Shown one piece after another: positions 48,408 to 59,405 of a DNA stretch of 64,000 nt (position 1 is the first letter of the stretch; every line of letters begins with the position of its first letter). The translations under genes and the position numbers were made by a program. The stretch is from Ancistrus triradiatus (taxonomy: Eukaryota > Chordata > Actinopteri > Siluriformes > Loricariidae): NCBI GenBank assembly GCA_025084515.1, contig JAJAGP010000218.1, positions 496,001 through 560,000 of the forward strand, read 5' to 3'. The notes under the pieces were generated by a model. That model saw nothing but the letters and a program-made list of their open reading frames with translations. It did no database searches and was not told where the DNA came from.

Positions 48408-50447
48408 TGTTGGCTTCAGTATCTATGTCAGGCCTTTTCATAGGCATAATGATAAATGTGTGGTGCATGGAAAAAAAAAGAGGTGCTGCTCTTTCTTCCT
48501 GAGGGACTGTGCATTACAATCTGTTTTACTAAAAAATGATTGCTGCAACTCTATGTACAGTACTGTATATAGATGACCATTAAAGTAGCTTAAGAGGACA
48601 TTACTACAGTATAATTACTGTATTACAGCATATTACAACCACAGAAATTAAACGATAGATCTGTGCGCAGGATGGTCAATGTCATCTAATATTGACATCT
48701 GATCATTTCGTTGCATTCTTTGAACACCAGGGGGCGCAATCATACGTCCTATAAGGCGTATGTTCATATCTTCAATGGACACTGAAGTTTTCCTGGGATG
48801 TTTTCTCTGTCTCTCTCTCTGTCTCACACACACACACACACACACTCACAAAATGTTTGCACTTCAAATAAAAACGAATGTCTTTTATTTAATGAAAAAA
48901 TTGATCATGAGAGAATCCAATCGTAATCGTGTATCAAATCCTGAGTAGAGTGTATCGTTACACCCCTAGTTTTACCACTTATTACTTGTCAAGGCTTATA
49001 TTATTTCTTTGCATTTTTTACAAATAAATGTGTAACATTTGTCATTTATTTAATATTTAAGGCTCAGAGTACAATTCTGCCACATTGTGGAGGAGTCGAT
49101 GTCCATTTCACCGGGATGGTAAACTGCTTCAAAGAGGTCATCAAAACCAAGGGTGTCTTGTCCCTCTGGAGTGGAATTACAGCCAACACACTCAAAGTGA
49201 GATTATTATTTTTTTTGTTAAACTATGCTTAATACGATACCAAATAAGAAAAAGTTGGGACAGTATGAAAAATGCAAATAAAAAACGTAGCGTGTCTTAT
49301 GTTCACTGTTTACTTTTAATTAATTGCAATCTGGTCAACTTCATTTAAATTTCCAAAAAAAGTTGGTAATTTAGGGCTAGTACTGAGGTAAAAAAAAAAG
49401 TAATGATATAATTTCAAACCGGTGATGTCAGCAGGTGATTTAACTCTTTCCTCCCCGTTTTAACCCTGTTTTTCCTGGTCAGGGTTGCAGGGGTGTCCAG
49501 AGCCGATGTACAATTGAGAGTAATGCTTCCAAACAGAAGCTTCTAAAATGTCTTAATTCAATTTCAGTTACTGTCATTTCATAACTTACAATGTGATTTA
49601 AAGTATTTTAGCCTGTATTGTGTAGCTACTGTATGATCATTGGAAATGGAAAGGATATTTGATTGAGATGGTTAGGAAGGTAGTTAGAAAACATTTAGTT
49701 AAGTATACTTTCAGTATCATTTGCACTGACCTTGGTTAAATACTTTAGCATCAGCTGAATTGAAACAGAACACGAGCCATATTCATAAATATGCTAAGAA
49801 TCCTCTTCGAGCGCACCTGACTGGCTTAAAATCTCCCAGCTAGGAGTTTTAGCTTAAGAGTGATTCAGAGGCGATCTAAGTGCAGCTCTGAACAAAACAA
49901 AAACGTTATCTTAGTGGGGAGGCAGGGTTGACCCGGTTGCTAGGTATGACGCATTCTTTTGTAAGCTGTTATTGGGTTCTACAACACCCCACCCCCCAAA
50001 CACACACCACCACCACCACCACCACCACCACCACCACACTCATACTCCTACCTTTAAGAGGGAAATGCCCACAATTCTAAGATTTTTCTTAGCATTCCGC
50101 TTTATGAATATGGCCCCAGATTTGTTAAGGATCGCTTAGTACATTGTTAGCGAAGATGTACAAAACAAACAGCTTTTGGTGATTGTGTAATCATGTTGTG
50201 TCAGTTTCATTTGTGTTTGATGTTTCTTTTGCAGATTGTCCCTTACTATGGCCTGCTGTTCAGCTGCTTTGAGATGTGTAAACAAGTCTGTCTTTACCAA
50301 AATGGCTACACTTTGTCTCCACTAAGCTACAAGCTTAAGCCAGGAGTTGACCAAAGCCTGGGCCCACATGAACTGCAGGAGTTTAAGCGCTACCTGCGAA
50401 ACAGGAAAATACAGACGCAAAGTTCATCCATGAGAAATCGCTGGTAA
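41995..50447 (+). CDS. slc25a43: Solute carrier family 25 member 43, mitochondrial carrier
   Basis: An inner mitochondrial membrane carrier of the SLC25 family; its substrate is not established. Coding exons: 41995-42266, 43766-44007, 44853-45025, 49062-49196 and 50235-50447. All have GT/AG boundaries and consistent phase, giving 344 codons plus TAA; human SLC25A43 is of similar length. Three carrier repeats are visible. Signatures: repeat 1 SPLEVVK; repeat 2 YPLEVAETR, where Glu130 stands in the usual Lys/Arg position; repeat 3 FPIETIKRK. The second-half motifs LYRG and LWSG, the block LYQNGYTLSPLSYKL and the C-terminal NRW ending are family-typical. Start: the first ATG of a frame matching the family N-terminus. 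Introns contain transposons (42961-43710, 46245-47687) and SINE/microsatellite units. slc25a5 follows 4 kb downstream in the same orientation, as on human Xq24. No clear poly(A) signal was found close to the stop. Confidence 0.95.
42562..42569. promoter_or_regulatory. Palindromic CRE motif in slc25a43 intron 1
   Basis: A full TGACGTCA palindrome lies about 300 bp inside intron 1. A CCAAT (about 42589-42593) and a further TGACG half site (about 42622) are nearby. CREB/ATF binding is possible but unproved. Confidence 0.45.
42961..43710. mobile_element. Composite of two Tc1 family-2-like fragments in opposite orientation
   Basis: Inside slc25a43 intron 1. From 42961 to about 43245 the minus strand encodes a C-terminal transposase end (KKNKVHVLEWPSQSPDVNPI, then EMLWKDL), with the catalytic Glu region intact. 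From about 43246 the plus strand encodes the block QHKNLIPSVKHGGGSIMVWA up to NDGTRN, then jumps at 43347-43360 into terminal-repeat sequence with the same junction as the 5539 element. A further partial terminal repeat follows to 43710. The structure points to recombination or insertion between copies. Confidence 0.82.
44103..44278 (+). mobile_element. Type-B SINE in slc25a43 intron 2
   Basis: Head 'tgttgtggtgcagcgattaa', 'tggaccagaaggtctggggt' with a B-box-like ggttcaagctcc, and tail 'taattgataaatgtaaac'. Diverged from the 52998 copy. Confidence 0.8.
44436..44632 (+). repeat. Duplicated unit with CTCF-like core and (CT)n(AC)n (copy 1)
   Basis: 'gttgcattctttgaacacca' followed by gggggcac, 'caatcatacgtcctataa', 'actgaagttttcctgggatg', then (CT)n about 44541-44578 and (AC)n about 44578-44630. 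The same order recurs at 48710-48850. Located in slc25a43 intron 2. Confidence 0.88.
45590..45768. mobile_element. Palindromic MITE in slc25a43 intron 3
   Basis: Inverted ends 'cacaacttcagtcctggagg' and 'ctccaggactggagttgtg'. Same type as 10149-10334, with more divergence. Confidence 0.7.
46245..47687 (-). mobile_element. Tc1/mariner element in slc25a43 intron 3 (family 8)
   Basis: TA duplications lie at 46243-46244 and 47688-47689. The terminal inverted repeats (cagtggggcaaaaactattt at the left) span nearly 200 bp and 165 bp. The minus-strand transposase starts at ATG 47352 (MAKTKELPKDNWKKIVDLHQ...), then stops early. Later frames give MSKNPRTTRRNLMIDLQRAG, the first catalytic motif WSDETKIELFGKNS, a frame break, GAMYREILSQNLLPSVRALK, and a second catalytic block with Tyr in place of Asp (QHYNDPKHTA). 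The Glu-bearing region is truncated after SQSP. Inactive. Confidence 0.92.
48241..48452 (+). repeat. Dispersed repeat with (CT)n(AC)n
   Basis: 'aggggtgtagcaccaaagtt', 'gggtcctggggaaagtagtt', (CT)n(AC)n at 48355-48405, then 'ttcataggcataatgataaa'. Same family as 40866-41108 and 63871-64000. In slc25a43 intron 3. Confidence 0.8.
48710..48850 (+). repeat. Duplicated unit with CTCF-like core and (CT)n(AC)n (copy 2)
   Basis: Matches 44436-44632 over about 95 bp before the microsatellite, including 'gttgcattctttgaacacca' and 'gaagttttcctgggatgttt'. Located in slc25a43 intron 3, on the same strand as copy 1. Confidence 0.88.
49998..50038. repeat. (CAC)n microsatellite in slc25a43 intron 4
   Basis: About eleven CAC/ACC units preceded by C-rich sequence. 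Confidence 0.9.
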
Positions 50448-51217
50448 ATTCAACCATATGACAATCGAAAGAGCACAAAGGACAAATATATATTTTTGGA
50501 TCATGTGGGGTGTAAACCTCATCCTACCACATACTTTACTATACCTTTGAGCATAATTGTTTACACACAATACACGTGAATTCTCCATTGACCTTTTGCA
50601 CACAACACTACGCATTGTCAAACCAGTATTTTTGATGCCAATAATGTTGTGTCAGTGTTCACGGTGCGGACTTTCCACTATGGACTCTAACAGCACTTGC
50701 TGCTACTGGATTAGTTAAGAGATATGTTGTGTTCAGCACTGCAGTCAACAATGTACACTATTTTAGGGGTTTTGTACCAGCACACTTGAACAGCCCCTTT
50801 TACAATACCTCAGTACATCAGACTGTAGCCGATGGTATAATGAACTGTTTAATGATTAGCATTACTTTAGTATGATCATGTAACTCTGTCTCTTTGACCT
50901 GTTGGCAGTGTAAAGGACTGGCAATATAAGGGTGTTTCAGGGTGTGTTACTGTAGTGCTATTATTAGGAATATCATCCTTTAAATCACTTAAGTCACTCA
51001 TTTCAAATGGTTGGAAACTGACCAAACATTAATAATCAAAATCTTTATGCTACTGTAATATAAATATAAATGGTATTTTCACACGAAAACTGTGTGCAAA
51101 CGATACATGAATGCGTCAGAGATGCCGCTGAAGACACGAGTGGAAATCTACCATTTACACAGCACCTGAAGCCTAAACTGTTATACATATCACTCCTTCC
51201 AGGACATACACAACACT

Positions 51218-51511
51218 GTGGTTCTTCAACAGTTACTGAGGGCTTTATTTTTTCTTTTGCACCTTACTACACTTCACAGTCATCTCCAGCATGGAAGCTC
51301 TTCAGAGCGTGCTGTTTGCAATACATGCATAGCGAAAATAAGCTCGACTCCTAAAACGTTTGGAACAACTAATTTAATAAAACATTTAAAACAGCAGCAC
51401 CCCACTGAATATGCACAATTTGACAAAGCTAACAAAGGCAAAGGGGTTAAAGCTAATGCTAAAGCTAGTACAGAGCCAGGCCCAAGCCAGAAGCCTTGCC
51501 ATTTTCTTTAG
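51218..51511 (+). pseudogene. hAT transposase BED-type zinc finger remnant
   Basis: The frame ends at 51511 and contains VCNTCIAKISSTPKTFGTTN followed by LIKHLKQQHPTEYAQFDKA. This is a BED zinc finger (C-x2-C ... H-x4-H) of the type at the N-terminus of hAT transposases and ZBED proteins. No catalytic core follows, and the upstream sequence in this frame is not recognisable. It is most likely a relic of a hAT element between slc25a43 and slc25a5. Confidence 0.75.
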
Positions 51512-52990
51512 CAATGAAGTAGTTTCCATTAAAAGAAAAGTTATGCTGTAATTTATAATTGTTAGACAGAAAGTAAATCAGCCGAAATCAGAATTGACCA
51601 AGAAAACTGCAGTTGGTGCATTGGTAAGACCATGATCGTTAAAGCGAACAGACATTGATTGGATGGTGTTAAATGGCACTTACCTGTACACCGATCAACC
51701 AAAACATTAGAACACCTGTTTACTTAATTTGACACATAACACCTGCCTAAATATTGTTAATGAATAGATGGTTTTAATGGTTAGGCCAATCTCTGTATAT
51801 GATGTCTGACCTGTGGGTAAACATAACCGTTTTCGTTCTTATTAGGCATAATTCTGATATTATAGTTTTGCTTGTTAACTCAGTGATATGAAGCCCTTCA
51901 TATCACATTTTCACTAAGTCTGTCAAGATTACAAGCAATTTCGATTAGAAAAGGACCCTCCACACAGGTGATGTTATTCTAGATCCTTGTTGGTGTACTA
52001 GAGAACAAAGAGGAGGAGCAAAGTGTGTAGTAATACTATAGATTTTATTTTGCCTATTTGCTTATAATCTTTAAATGAGTAACTTAAGGTTGCCATTGAG
52101 CTAGAAGAGAAATAACTCAAAAGATACTACTACTCGCTAGGATTGGTTTTTGACGAGTTACAAAAAGGTGTATGTTCGTGTTGCAATGAGTGTCTTTTCA
52201 CTAAAGTTTTTAATTATTTTAATTATTTTTTAATCTAATTATTATTTAATCTAATTATTTTAGCTTCCTTCCATTTTTCCACTGTGAGAGCCATGACTTG
52301 TAGAGAGTTAATTTGGCTGATTCATTAATCAACTTATATTTTCTGTAAGGTAATTAATGGATAAATATCTTCATTGAAAGTGCTTCTGAATGTCATCATC
52401 AGTAAAGTCAATACCAACAACAACAAAAAAGAATTTCAGTTGTTAGTGTAAGTGTTACACTGGTAGTTCTAGAAATCTCTGGAGTTCTGAAAATCTAAGC
52501 ATGTGAATAAGCCTGACAGCCCACATACTACTCCTCATATTTAACCATAGATGAGCAAGGTGCTCAGGGAATGAAGTGACTTACAAATATGTTGTTTGGT
52601 GGACTATGTAGTGAGCAAGGGAATAAAAGGTTTCCTTTAATTTTTGTCTTTTTATCCATTTAAAAATGTTCATAAAATTTCAATGGGTTAGCCATAAATA
52701 AAAAAGCACACAAGTATTTTTACTGGGATTGTCGCTAACAGAACATGTGAAAGAAAAGAGAAAATGGGTCTTGAATAAGGTATAAAATACAATTATATGG
52801 CTGTTGGAGGGAAACGGTCTCTAATCATATGGGTGGCTGTCCTTCTAGTGTCTTTGTAATACCACTGTTTAAAAAACGTTGCCCTTCATGACTACAAACC
52901 ACTGCATATGCAAACTGACATATAAAGTATGCAAGCTACTGGTGTTCAACACATTGTCCAAATGTAGTTTTAAAACTCTTGATGGAAGAG
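51512..52990. other. No gene recognised
   Basis: A short transposon-end remnant, 'gtacaccgatcaaccaaaac' at about 51689-51708, resembles the family-4 Tc1-like ends. The rest is AT-rich intergenic sequence. Confidence 0.4.
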
Positions 52991-52997
52991 TTTTAGG

Positions 52998-53188
52998 GAC
53001 TGCGGTAGCCTAGCGGGTAAGGTACTGGACTATGGACCAGAAGGTCCAAGGTTCAAATCCCACCTCTGCCAAGCTGTCACTGTTGGGTCCTTGAGCAAGA
53101 CCCTTAACCCACAATTGCTTGGATTGTAAGACTGTATCAACTGTAAGTCGCTCTGGATAAGGGCGTCTGCTAAATGCTGTAAATGTAA
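52998..53188 (+). mobile_element. Type-B SINE, first of a tandem pair
   Basis: Best-preserved copy: a tRNA-like head with A-box-like tagcctagcgggtaaggt and B-box ggttcaaatcc, 'gggtccttgagcaagaccct', and tail 'gcgtctgctaaatgctgtaa' plus aatg repeats. Confidence 0.92.
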
Positions 53189-53197
53189 ATGATTTTT

Positions 53198-53390
53198 TAG
53201 AGACTGTGGTAGCCTAGCGGTTAAGGTACTGGACTATGGACCAGAAGGTCCAAGGTTCAAATCACACCTCTGCCAAGCTGTCACTGTTGGGTCCTTGAGC
53301 AAGACCCTTAACCCACAATTGCTTTAATTCTAAGACTGTATCAACTCTAAGTCGCTCTGGATAAGGGTGTCTGCTAAATGCTGTAAATGT
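53198..53390 (+). mobile_element. Type-B SINE, second of a tandem pair
   Basis: Same length and orientation as the preceding copy, about 200 bp downstream, with a handful of substitutions. Only 'attttttag'-like sequence separates them. Confidence 0.92.
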
Positions 53391-54299
53391 AAGAGCCACT
53401 TTTTTTCTTCTGAAGGCGTCAGCTTTATTTATTGTGTATATGCTCTATGTGCAAACATGAAACCGATTCAGTATAAAACCTGGAACTGATGGCATACTTT
53501 GAAATTGTACTTCATACTTATGTAGTTATGTTTGCTTTAATTTGAATTTGCTTAAAATAAATGCTCCTTTTCACATTTTAACCTTGTTTGTCCTGGTCAG
53601 GGTCATGGGGGGCCCAAGCGTCTATCCCTGGAGAATAAAGGACACGGGTGTAAGAGGCCCTAGATGGAATGCGAGTCCATCAAAGGGACGGTTGGAATCA
53701 CTACTACTGTGTGGTGAGATGATCCCAAAACCATCCCTACCTCAAACATAGTCAATCGTGTCTGCATGTGATGCTGACCTTGCCAGACGGCACCGCTGTG
53801 CCACCTTAGTTCCTGAGATAATTAAATGTAAAGTACAACAGAATTTTACAGAAGGTTAACTGTATATTGTGTTTATGTATCAGTTTCTCAAACATTCTGT
53901 CAAAAAAAATATTTCGCCATATTAGTTGGTAGCATCTCATCACAAAATCACTTACCGAGTCTGTACTAAGAACACTTTAAAATGATTTACTATCTAGTTT
54001 TCAGTGACTGTGATCCTTTCAGTATGGCGGATAGCCCAGGCCAAGTACATTCCCATGCCCTACAGTGTGTACATGTAATGTCATTCCGAACATAGCGTTT
54101 TCTTTACCCTTGAGACTCATTCCCTCGGTTCACGTTATTTTGTCCTCTGAAAGGCCGGGAGTTATGCCGTATCCCAAATTACACACTACGCACTAAATAG
54201 TATCTTGAAGTAGTCTGGATTGGCGTACTCTTTAGTACGGAATCCAGCATTTTGAAACACATCCTCAACCCAGCTAAACGCCCGCCTTGGACCCTCAAC
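53391..54299. other. Intergenic, with a repeat fragment
   Basis: At 53580-53830 a segment beginning 'aaccttgtttgtcctggtca' and ending 'gcaccgctgtgccaccttag' looks like a reversed SINE-type repeat. A related start occurs at about 49460-49500. No exon is seen. Confidence 0.45.
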
Positions 54300-54493
54300 T
54301 CCTCCCTATATTCAACGAACCAATCAAAGCGGCGCATTCCTACTCGCGTTTAGTCTCGCGACTGCAGCGGTTTAAAGTCTCTTCGCGACTTGTGATTCGG
54401 CCATTTCGACCCAGCCGGCACTGTGCGCTGTTCCGCTCCTGAGCGAGCTCTCACTGTCTCCTTCAAACGACACCGCGTCCACAGCGCCCAACA
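54300..54493 (+). promoter_or_regulatory. slc25a5: Promoter and 5' UTR of slc25a5
   Basis: GC-rich and CpG-dense, with a CCAAT box (54320-54324) and a TATA-like 'ggtttaaagt' (about 54369-54378). A pyrimidine-rich leader runs to the start codon (caacaATGAG). This fits a strongly expressed housekeeping gene. Confidence 0.65.
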
Positions 54494-56738
54494 ATGAGCG
54501 AGACCGCCATCTCTTTCGCTAAGGACTTCTTGGCCGGTGGTATTGCTGCTGCCATTTCTAAAACAGCTGTTGCGCCCATCGAAAGAGTAAAGCTGCTGCT
54601 TCAGGTAAGATTTGACTTTTTTTTAAGCGAGCGTTTGATTTGCAATGAACGGAGAATTCCGGAAGCTTGTCGGTTTTACACTACGACGCCGGCTGGATAA
54701 TAAATACCCTTATGTAGTTAATACTCGTGTAGTCTCGTGCACTTATCGTTAATAACCCGGATTAAAGAGGTAACGTTATATAGTAGTTAATTTATTTGAG
54801 GCGAATTCGTTAGAATTTGACTGTAGCTTTAGTCATGTAGCTAACAATAGCTTGCCAGGCGTATAAAGCGCTTTAAGCTTAGAATTGAATTGTAATGTGA
54901 TTTCTATTCATACTTCTGGTTTCGCTTTGTCTTACACAGTAAGCATAAGCTGATCCAACCAATGGTTAACGACTATTCATTATTCATCGTCTCCTGTTCG
55001 CTACCATAAGCCTTAGCTACGTAGCATGACCTTAGCTAGCTAGTACGCTCGAGGAAGTGACCGTGTCACTCGTCTTCGACGTCACAGGAATTTCATAGGT
55101 TCACTGTCATCACGTGCCTCGTTAGGTTCAGGCGTTGTTCCAAATCGCCTCCGACCCTTTCGATTAGTGTTTCACCAGCATTGAGTTTATTTGGCGTACT
55201 ATTTAGTGGAGGTGTATACGGATTGGGACGTCGCACATTTACGCAAGTGCCGAACGCATCCTGTCCTTAAATGGTTAGGAAGTTGGTAGATAGGTAGACG
55301 CGCAAGGCCTGTTCTTCTTATACGTGATTTTATATGTTGGTCATTTGTCGTCGCTTCTTCAAAAAGCGTCCATTGTTTCAATACAATGTCGTCGGTGTGG
55401 AATTCGTATGGAGCGGTTTTTTATGGAACTTTGACATTTGAGTGATACCCTTGCTGCTTTCCAGTAGCCACTTCACAACACCAGAGTACTTTTAGTACAT
55501 GTCCTTTTTATATTGTGTCCTAAGGTCATTCTATGACGAACAAGACTGGGGGTGGGGTTGTTGCATCCTCTAGGTCACCACTATGACTCTCAGGGTGACC
55601 TGAATACTAGCTAGTTAGCTAATGTACTGTAGGTAGCTACCAAGGGTGTGGCGGAGGGAACCAGATTTGTGGGTAAGGGTGTTCTTTGGGATTCATTTTC
55701 ACTTGGTTGCCAATTACAGGTGGCTTGCATGGTGCATTTCATGTATCCACCCAAACGTTTAATACAGCATTTGTTTTTTTCCAGGTTCAACATGCCAGCA
55801 AACAGATCACAGCTGATAAGCAGTACAAGGGGATCATGGACTGCGTGGTCCGCATTCCCAAGGAGCAGGGCTTCCTGTCGTTCTGGAGAGGCAATTTGGC
55901 CAATGTCATCAGATATTTCCCCACTCAGGCCCTCAACTTCGCCTTCAAGGACAAGTACAAGAAGGTCTTCCTTGATGGTGTAGACAAGCGCACCCAGTTC
56001 TGGAGGTACTTCGCCGGCAACTTGGCCTCTGGAGGTGCCGCTGGTGCCACCTCTCTGTGCTTTGTGTACCCCCTCGACTTTGCCAGAACCCGTCTTGCAG
56101 CAGATGTAGGCAAAGCTGGAGCAGAGAGAGAGTTTACCGGTCTGGGTAACTGCTTAGTAAAGATCTTCAGGTCTGATGGTCTGAAGGGGCTGTACCAGGG
56201 TTTCAACGTATCTGTGCAGGGTATCATCATCTACAGAGCAGCTTACTTCGGCATCTACGACACTGCTAAGGGTGAGTTTAACTAGTGTGATGTGTGGTCC
56301 AGCCACAGGCATTTATATGCTAACATTATCCTCTCTCTTTAGGTATGTTGCCAGATCCTAAGAACACCCACATTGTTGTGAGCTGGATGATTGCCCAGTC
56401 TGTGACTGCAGTGGCCGGTCTCGCGTCGTACCCCTTCGACACCGTGCGTCGTCGTATGATGATGCAGTCTGGACGCAAAGGAGGTAAGTTTGTTTTGCAT
56501 GATGGCTTGGCTGGCTGGTTGTTGGTGGTTTTTGATTTTCCACAAGTGGATAGTAACATGTCTCTCTCTTGCGCAAACAGCTGACATCATGTACAGTGGC
56601 ACAATTGACTGCTGGAGGAAGATTGCCCGAGATGAAGGTGGCAAAGCCTTCTTTAAGGGCGCTTGGTCCAATGTTCTGAGAGGCATGGGTGGAGCCTTTG
56701 TGCTTGTCCTGTATGATGAGTTGAAGAAAGTCATCTAA
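54494..56738 (+). CDS. slc25a5: ADP/ATP translocase 2 (adenine nucleotide carrier)
   Basis: Exchanges cytosolic ADP for matrix ATP across the inner mitochondrial membrane. Coding exons: 54494-54604, 55785-56271, 56343-56483 and 56581-56738 (111, 487, 141 and 158 nt), giving 298 codons plus TAA, the standard ANT length. Each boundary is GT/AG. The three carrier signatures are P28-K33 (PIERVK), P133-R138 (PLDFAR) and P230-R235 (PFDTVR). The ADP/ATP-carrier hallmark RRRMMM occupies residues 235-240. The C-terminus is DELKKVI. All key residues are present. The paralogue assignment to slc25a5 rather than slc25a4 or slc25a6 rests mainly on its position next to slc25a43, the order seen in human Xq24. 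Confidence 0.97.
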
Positions 56739-56973
56739 GTGTTTGATCGTTAACGTTGGTGCACCTAAATGTAAAATTTGTACATTTTCAAGGACTCAAA
56801 TTCCGCCTTATTTATAGGGACCAACTAGTATGTCGGTACTAGTTGTACTGGGGAAGTAGTTTTTGTGCTTTTATTTTGGCACCTTGTTTGTTCCCCTCAT
56901 CATGTCATTCCCACAGAGTACAAAGCCATGTCAGGTCTTAACCTGCCTTGTCATCCAATCTGTCTGTCTAGGC

Positions 56974-56979
56974 AATAAA
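56974..56979 (+). terminator. slc25a5: Poly(A) signal of slc25a5
   Basis: AATAAA lies 236 nt after the stop codon, in a 3' UTR typical of ANT genes. Cleavage would fall near 56990-57005. Confidence 0.8.
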
Positions 56980-57344
56980 GACCCACTGAATCTAATACAG
57001 AGATTGAAGTTTGGTTTTTTTGGGCACTTGTACACATTTAAATGGTCAGTAAACACATTTGTACTAGGCATTACCTGATGACTTATCAGAGGTGTCCCAG
57101 AGTAGTAACTGAAGAAGACTTGGTTCTATGAGTGATGCATGCCAGTGGTGTTGACTTTCCAGAGCTTCAGGCTTCTGCCTGGGCTGTCATCCAGCCTTAT
57201 TTCTGGGCTCTGGCCAATGATAGCTGTGAAGAGCTTGATGTCTTGCACCCTCTCACTTATGCTAGTGGAAGTATAGTGTCTTAACCATAGCATGATTGAA
57301 ATTTCAATTTCTGTAAGTGTTCGTTTTATATACACACACACACA

Positions 57345-58348
57345 CAGTGGGGCAAAAGTATTTAGTCAGTCACTGATTATGCAAGTTCTCCTACTTAGAA
57401 AGGTGAGAGAGGTCTGTAATTTTCATCATAGCTACACTTCAACTATGAGGGACAAAAATTAGGAAAAATAAATCCAGGAAATCACATTATAGAATTTTTA
57501 AAGAATTTAATTGTAAATTGTGGTGGAACATAAGTATTTGGTTCAACTCAATACTTTGTAACACAACCTTTGTTGGCAATGACAGAGGACAAACGTTTCC
57601 TGTAAGTCTTCCCCAGGTTGGCGCACACTGTAGCTGGTATTTTGGCCCATTCCTCCATGCAGATCTCCTCTAGAGCAGTGATGTTTTGGGGCAACACAGA
57701 CTTTCAACTACCTCCACTAAGTTTCTATGGGGCCGAGGTCTGGAGACTGGCTAGGCCACTCCAGGACCTTGAAATTGTCCGAGCGGTGTGTTTGGGATCA
57801 TTGTCATGCTGAAAGACCCAGCCATGTTCCATCTTCAATGCTCTCACTGATGGAAGAAGGTTTTGGCTTAAAATCTCACGATACATGGCTCCGTTCATTC
57901 TTCCCTTAACACGCATCAGTTGTCCTGTCCTCTTTGCAGAAAAACAGCCCCAAAGCATCATGTTTCCACCCCCATGCTTCACAGTAGATATGGTGCAACT
58001 CGGCATTCTTCCTCTTCCAAACACAATGAGTTGAGTTTTTACCAAAAAGTTCTATTTTAGTTTCATCTGACCACATGATAATCTCCCGATCTTCTTCTGG
58101 ATCATCCATATGCTCTCTGGCAAACTTCAGACGGGCCTGGACATGTACTGGCTTAAGCAGGGGGACACGCCTGGTACTGCAGGGTCTGAGTCCCCCTCGG
58201 CGTAGTGTGTTACTGATGGTAGCCTTTGTTACTTTGGTCCCTGCTCTCTGCAGGTCATTCATCAGGTCCCTCCATGTAGTTCTGGGATTTTTGCTCACCG
58301 TTCTCATGATCGTTTCCACCATGATTTACAATTAAATTCTTTAAAATT
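57345..58348 (-). mobile_element. Tc1/mariner element, internally deleted (family 8)
   Basis: The left terminal repeat starts cagtggggcaaaagtattta, close to the 46245 copy. The minus-strand transposase keeps KNPRTTWRDLMNDLQRAGTK, WSDETKIELFGKNSTHCVWK, the block STVKHGGGNMMLWGCF and an intact second catalytic Asp (QHDNDPKHTA). A small deletion then joins it to the SPDL-type region out of frame. The N-terminal HTH and most of the right terminal repeat are missing; only 'ccaccatgatttacaattaa' remains of the latter. Confidence 0.9.
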
Positions 58349-59257
58349 TGGATGGATTCAGACTTTGAACAACAATGAGTTCAGTATACTGATTTGGCTA
58401 GCTGCTGCTGGACACAGAGCATTCTGTAGATTGGGGGATTCAGTCTTCTAAAGACTGTAATAAGTTATTAAATGCTTCACAGCAGGGGGTCTGGCTTAAT
58501 TCCTAATTTGCTGAATAACCTTATCCCTGCATGTCCTCTATATTAACTGGAATTTATGCCAGGAAAGTTGTATGGTACTGCTTAGTTTGAACTTCCTCAT
58601 TTAAATCTGATTACACGTGCACTTATGCAGCAGTCTAAAGTACATTATGTACTGGTGCTCCTCCTCAGAGTTGATCAATAACTCAATATAGTTTCTAAGA
58701 ACAATGGGGTTCTTGTTGAGGTTTTAATATTGTCCACTATCTCAAATTCAAAACGGACACAGCAAGAGCGAAAAAAAGACCTTGTGGGCAGATGTCCTCA
58801 TCAGAGGTCATTTCTACTAACTGTGGCTGTGTCACTAATTATTAGTGGGCGGACACTGGATTGACAGGATCCAGGTTTCTGCTCAGATCATTTGTCCTTC
58901 AGAAGGTGACTAGGCACATGTCAATAAGGGGTGTGTTATTTTTACTGCTATTCCTTGTAATGTTAACAAGTCACTTGGAATGGCGGTGACTGAGCCTGCT
59001 GCCTTGATGGGTTATCAGGATCAAAGTTTACACTGCTGTATTGTGGCATTTAGCATATGAAGACTAAATCTGTATGGTTAATAATGATATTCCAATGATA
59101 GTCCAAAAATAATCTCAAAATGCATTCCCTTATAAGGTACACATACTATATCTGGTGCACTTTACATAGGCGTTCACTTGCAGACTGCAGTTAGGTGTTA
59201 TGTTGCCATGTGTACTTAAGGTGAGCAGCATAAAAGGTCTCGAGTGTATTTATCCAG
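58349..59257. other. No gene or repeat recognised
   Basis: Intergenic sequence downstream of slc25a5 without exon signals. Confidence 0.35.
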
Positions 59258-59405
59258 TTTATTTGGATTCATTTAGCAGATGCAATTAGAGCAACTGTTC
59301 ATGACCGTGATCAAGGGCATAGCAGTGGCAGCTTGACAGCTGGGTTTTGAAACCTGGACCTTTAATTCAGTAGCAAAATACTTAGACACTACACCAACCC
59401 AGTAC
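59258..59405 (-). mobile_element. Type-B SINE, minus orientation, degraded
   Basis: Reverse tail 'tttggattcatttagcagat', 'gcagtggcagcttgacagct', and a reversed B-box region (gggttttgaaacctgga). Confidence 0.7.

Noticed and set aside
52998..53090. Possible tRNA gene
   Set aside because: The A- and B-box-like sequence belongs to the SINE head; it is followed by a SINE body and tail and recurs at several loci.
55686..55784. Upstream extension of slc25a5 exon 2 as a longer open frame
   Set aside because: The frame simply reads through intron 1; the ttttttccag acceptor at 55784 and the 111-nt first exon give the standard ANT protein.
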